A stretch of 6,581 nt of DNA from Desulfobacteraceae bacterium. GTDB lineage: Bacteria > Desulfobacterota > DSM-4660 > Desulfatiglandales > Desulfatiglandaceae. Where the stretch lies: positions 1-6,581 of the forward strand of contig JAUUWD010000090.1 in NCBI GenBank assembly GCA_030589225.1, given 5' to 3'. The position numbers and the translations under genes are program-made. Each line of letters opens with the position of its first letter. Within the stretch, counting starts at the first letter, position 1. Shown in pieces: positions 6,358-6,581 of this stretch. The notes under the pieces are model-generated. The model made no database searches. It was not told the DNA's origin and saw only the letters and a program-made list of their open reading frames with translations.

Positions 6358-6581
6358 TTATACCTTCATTCGATCGGCCAACAGGTCGTAAAGATCCGTG
6401 ATCTCTATTTTCAGATCAAAGGCCTCTTTGGCACACCGGAAATGGATCTGGCACTTGGGACAGGCCGTCACCAGAGTCCCTGCGCCGGTATTTTTGGCCT
6501 CCCTGAGCCGCTGCATCTGGATCTCCTTGGAACAACTGGAGCAGTTCATCCATCCCGTGGTGCCGCAGCAGACACTGTTTT
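6358..6581 (-). CDS. CCG-domain iron-sulfur protein (HdrB/HdrD-like), C-terminal end only
   Basis: This is the last 74 codons of a gene that enters from the right edge; it is open to the edge and ends at TAA (6360-6358). The visible part begins NSVCCGTTGW and carries a CC-X34-CPKC pattern, close to the CX(n)CC-X35-36-CXXC signature of the cysteine-rich CCG domain. In HdrB that domain binds noncubane [4Fe-4S] clusters that reduce disulfides; it also occurs in HdrD, TmcB, DsrK and GlcF-type proteins. The TLVTACPKCQIHF segment is typical of the family. There is an extra NCSSC pair between the two signature blocks and another Cys shortly after CPKC. An ATG at 6549 lies inside the domain and is very unlikely to be the true start. 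The protein is probably a cytoplasmic electron-transfer partner of the HdrA-type subunits encoded downstream. Family is fairly sure; the exact subunit type cannot be told without the N-terminal part. Confidence 0.8.
   Translation of the reverse strand, partial: NSVCCGTTGWMNCSSCSKEIQMQRLREAKNTGAGTLVTACPKCQIHFRCAKEAFDLKIEITDLYDLLADRMKV

Noticed and set aside
1..6581. CRISPR arrays, tRNA or rRNA genes, insertion sequences
   Set aside because: No regularly spaced repeats, cloverleaf-like segments or transposase sequences were seen; the window is almost entirely coding.

Overview
Every gene I can support in this window lies on the minus strand, in one compact array read from the right edge to the left edge. 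The proteins are iron-sulfur flavoproteins of the heterodisulfide reductase (Hdr) / Qmo / MvhD type. The likely source is an anaerobic, sulfate-reducing or syntrophic member of the Desulfobacterota. This is inferred from HdrA paralogues laid out like QmoA and QmoB, a CCG-domain partner, a stand-alone MvhD, and heavy use of UGA as selenocysteine (Sec). An in-frame UAG inside one HdrA makes a pyrrolysine (Pyl) decoder plausible. Combined Sec and Pyl use is known for the deltaproteobacterial Delta-1 symbiont of the gutless worm Olavius algarvensis. Assignment to that lineage is inference only.

Layout in transcription order: (1) 6581-6358, the 3' end of a CCG-domain (HdrB/HdrD-like) protein; (2) 96 bp without a gene; (3) 6261-4720, a 513-residue QmoA-like HdrA with Sec56 and a charged insertion of about 76 residues; (4) 4718-3033, a 561-residue QmoB/HdrA-like flavoprotein starting one base after the previous stop; (5) 3011-2253, a 252-residue MvhD with Sec68 and a winged-helix-like C-terminal tail; (6) 2225 to beyond the left edge, a large fused HdrA with Sec64 and an in-frame UAG at codon 686.

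A plain ORF caller would break genes 3, 5 and 6 at their UGA codons and gene 6 again at the UAG. At each UGA the family sequence continues in the same frame, the UGA sits where homologues have a conserved cysteine, and a hairpin with GG in its apical loop begins 15-20 nt downstream, as expected of a bacterial SECIS element.

Genes 3 and 4 together have the same domain order as the first roughly 685 residues of gene 6, so the window holds a split and a fused version of one architecture side by side. The likely shared role is cytoplasmic electron transfer or flavin-based electron bifurcation/confurcation: MvhD passes electrons to HdrA-type flavin and Fe-S modules, and the CCG protein is a disulfide/thiol or electron-transfer partner. 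No hydrogenase, formate dehydrogenase or membrane subunit is visible, so the electron donor and acceptor are not known from this window.
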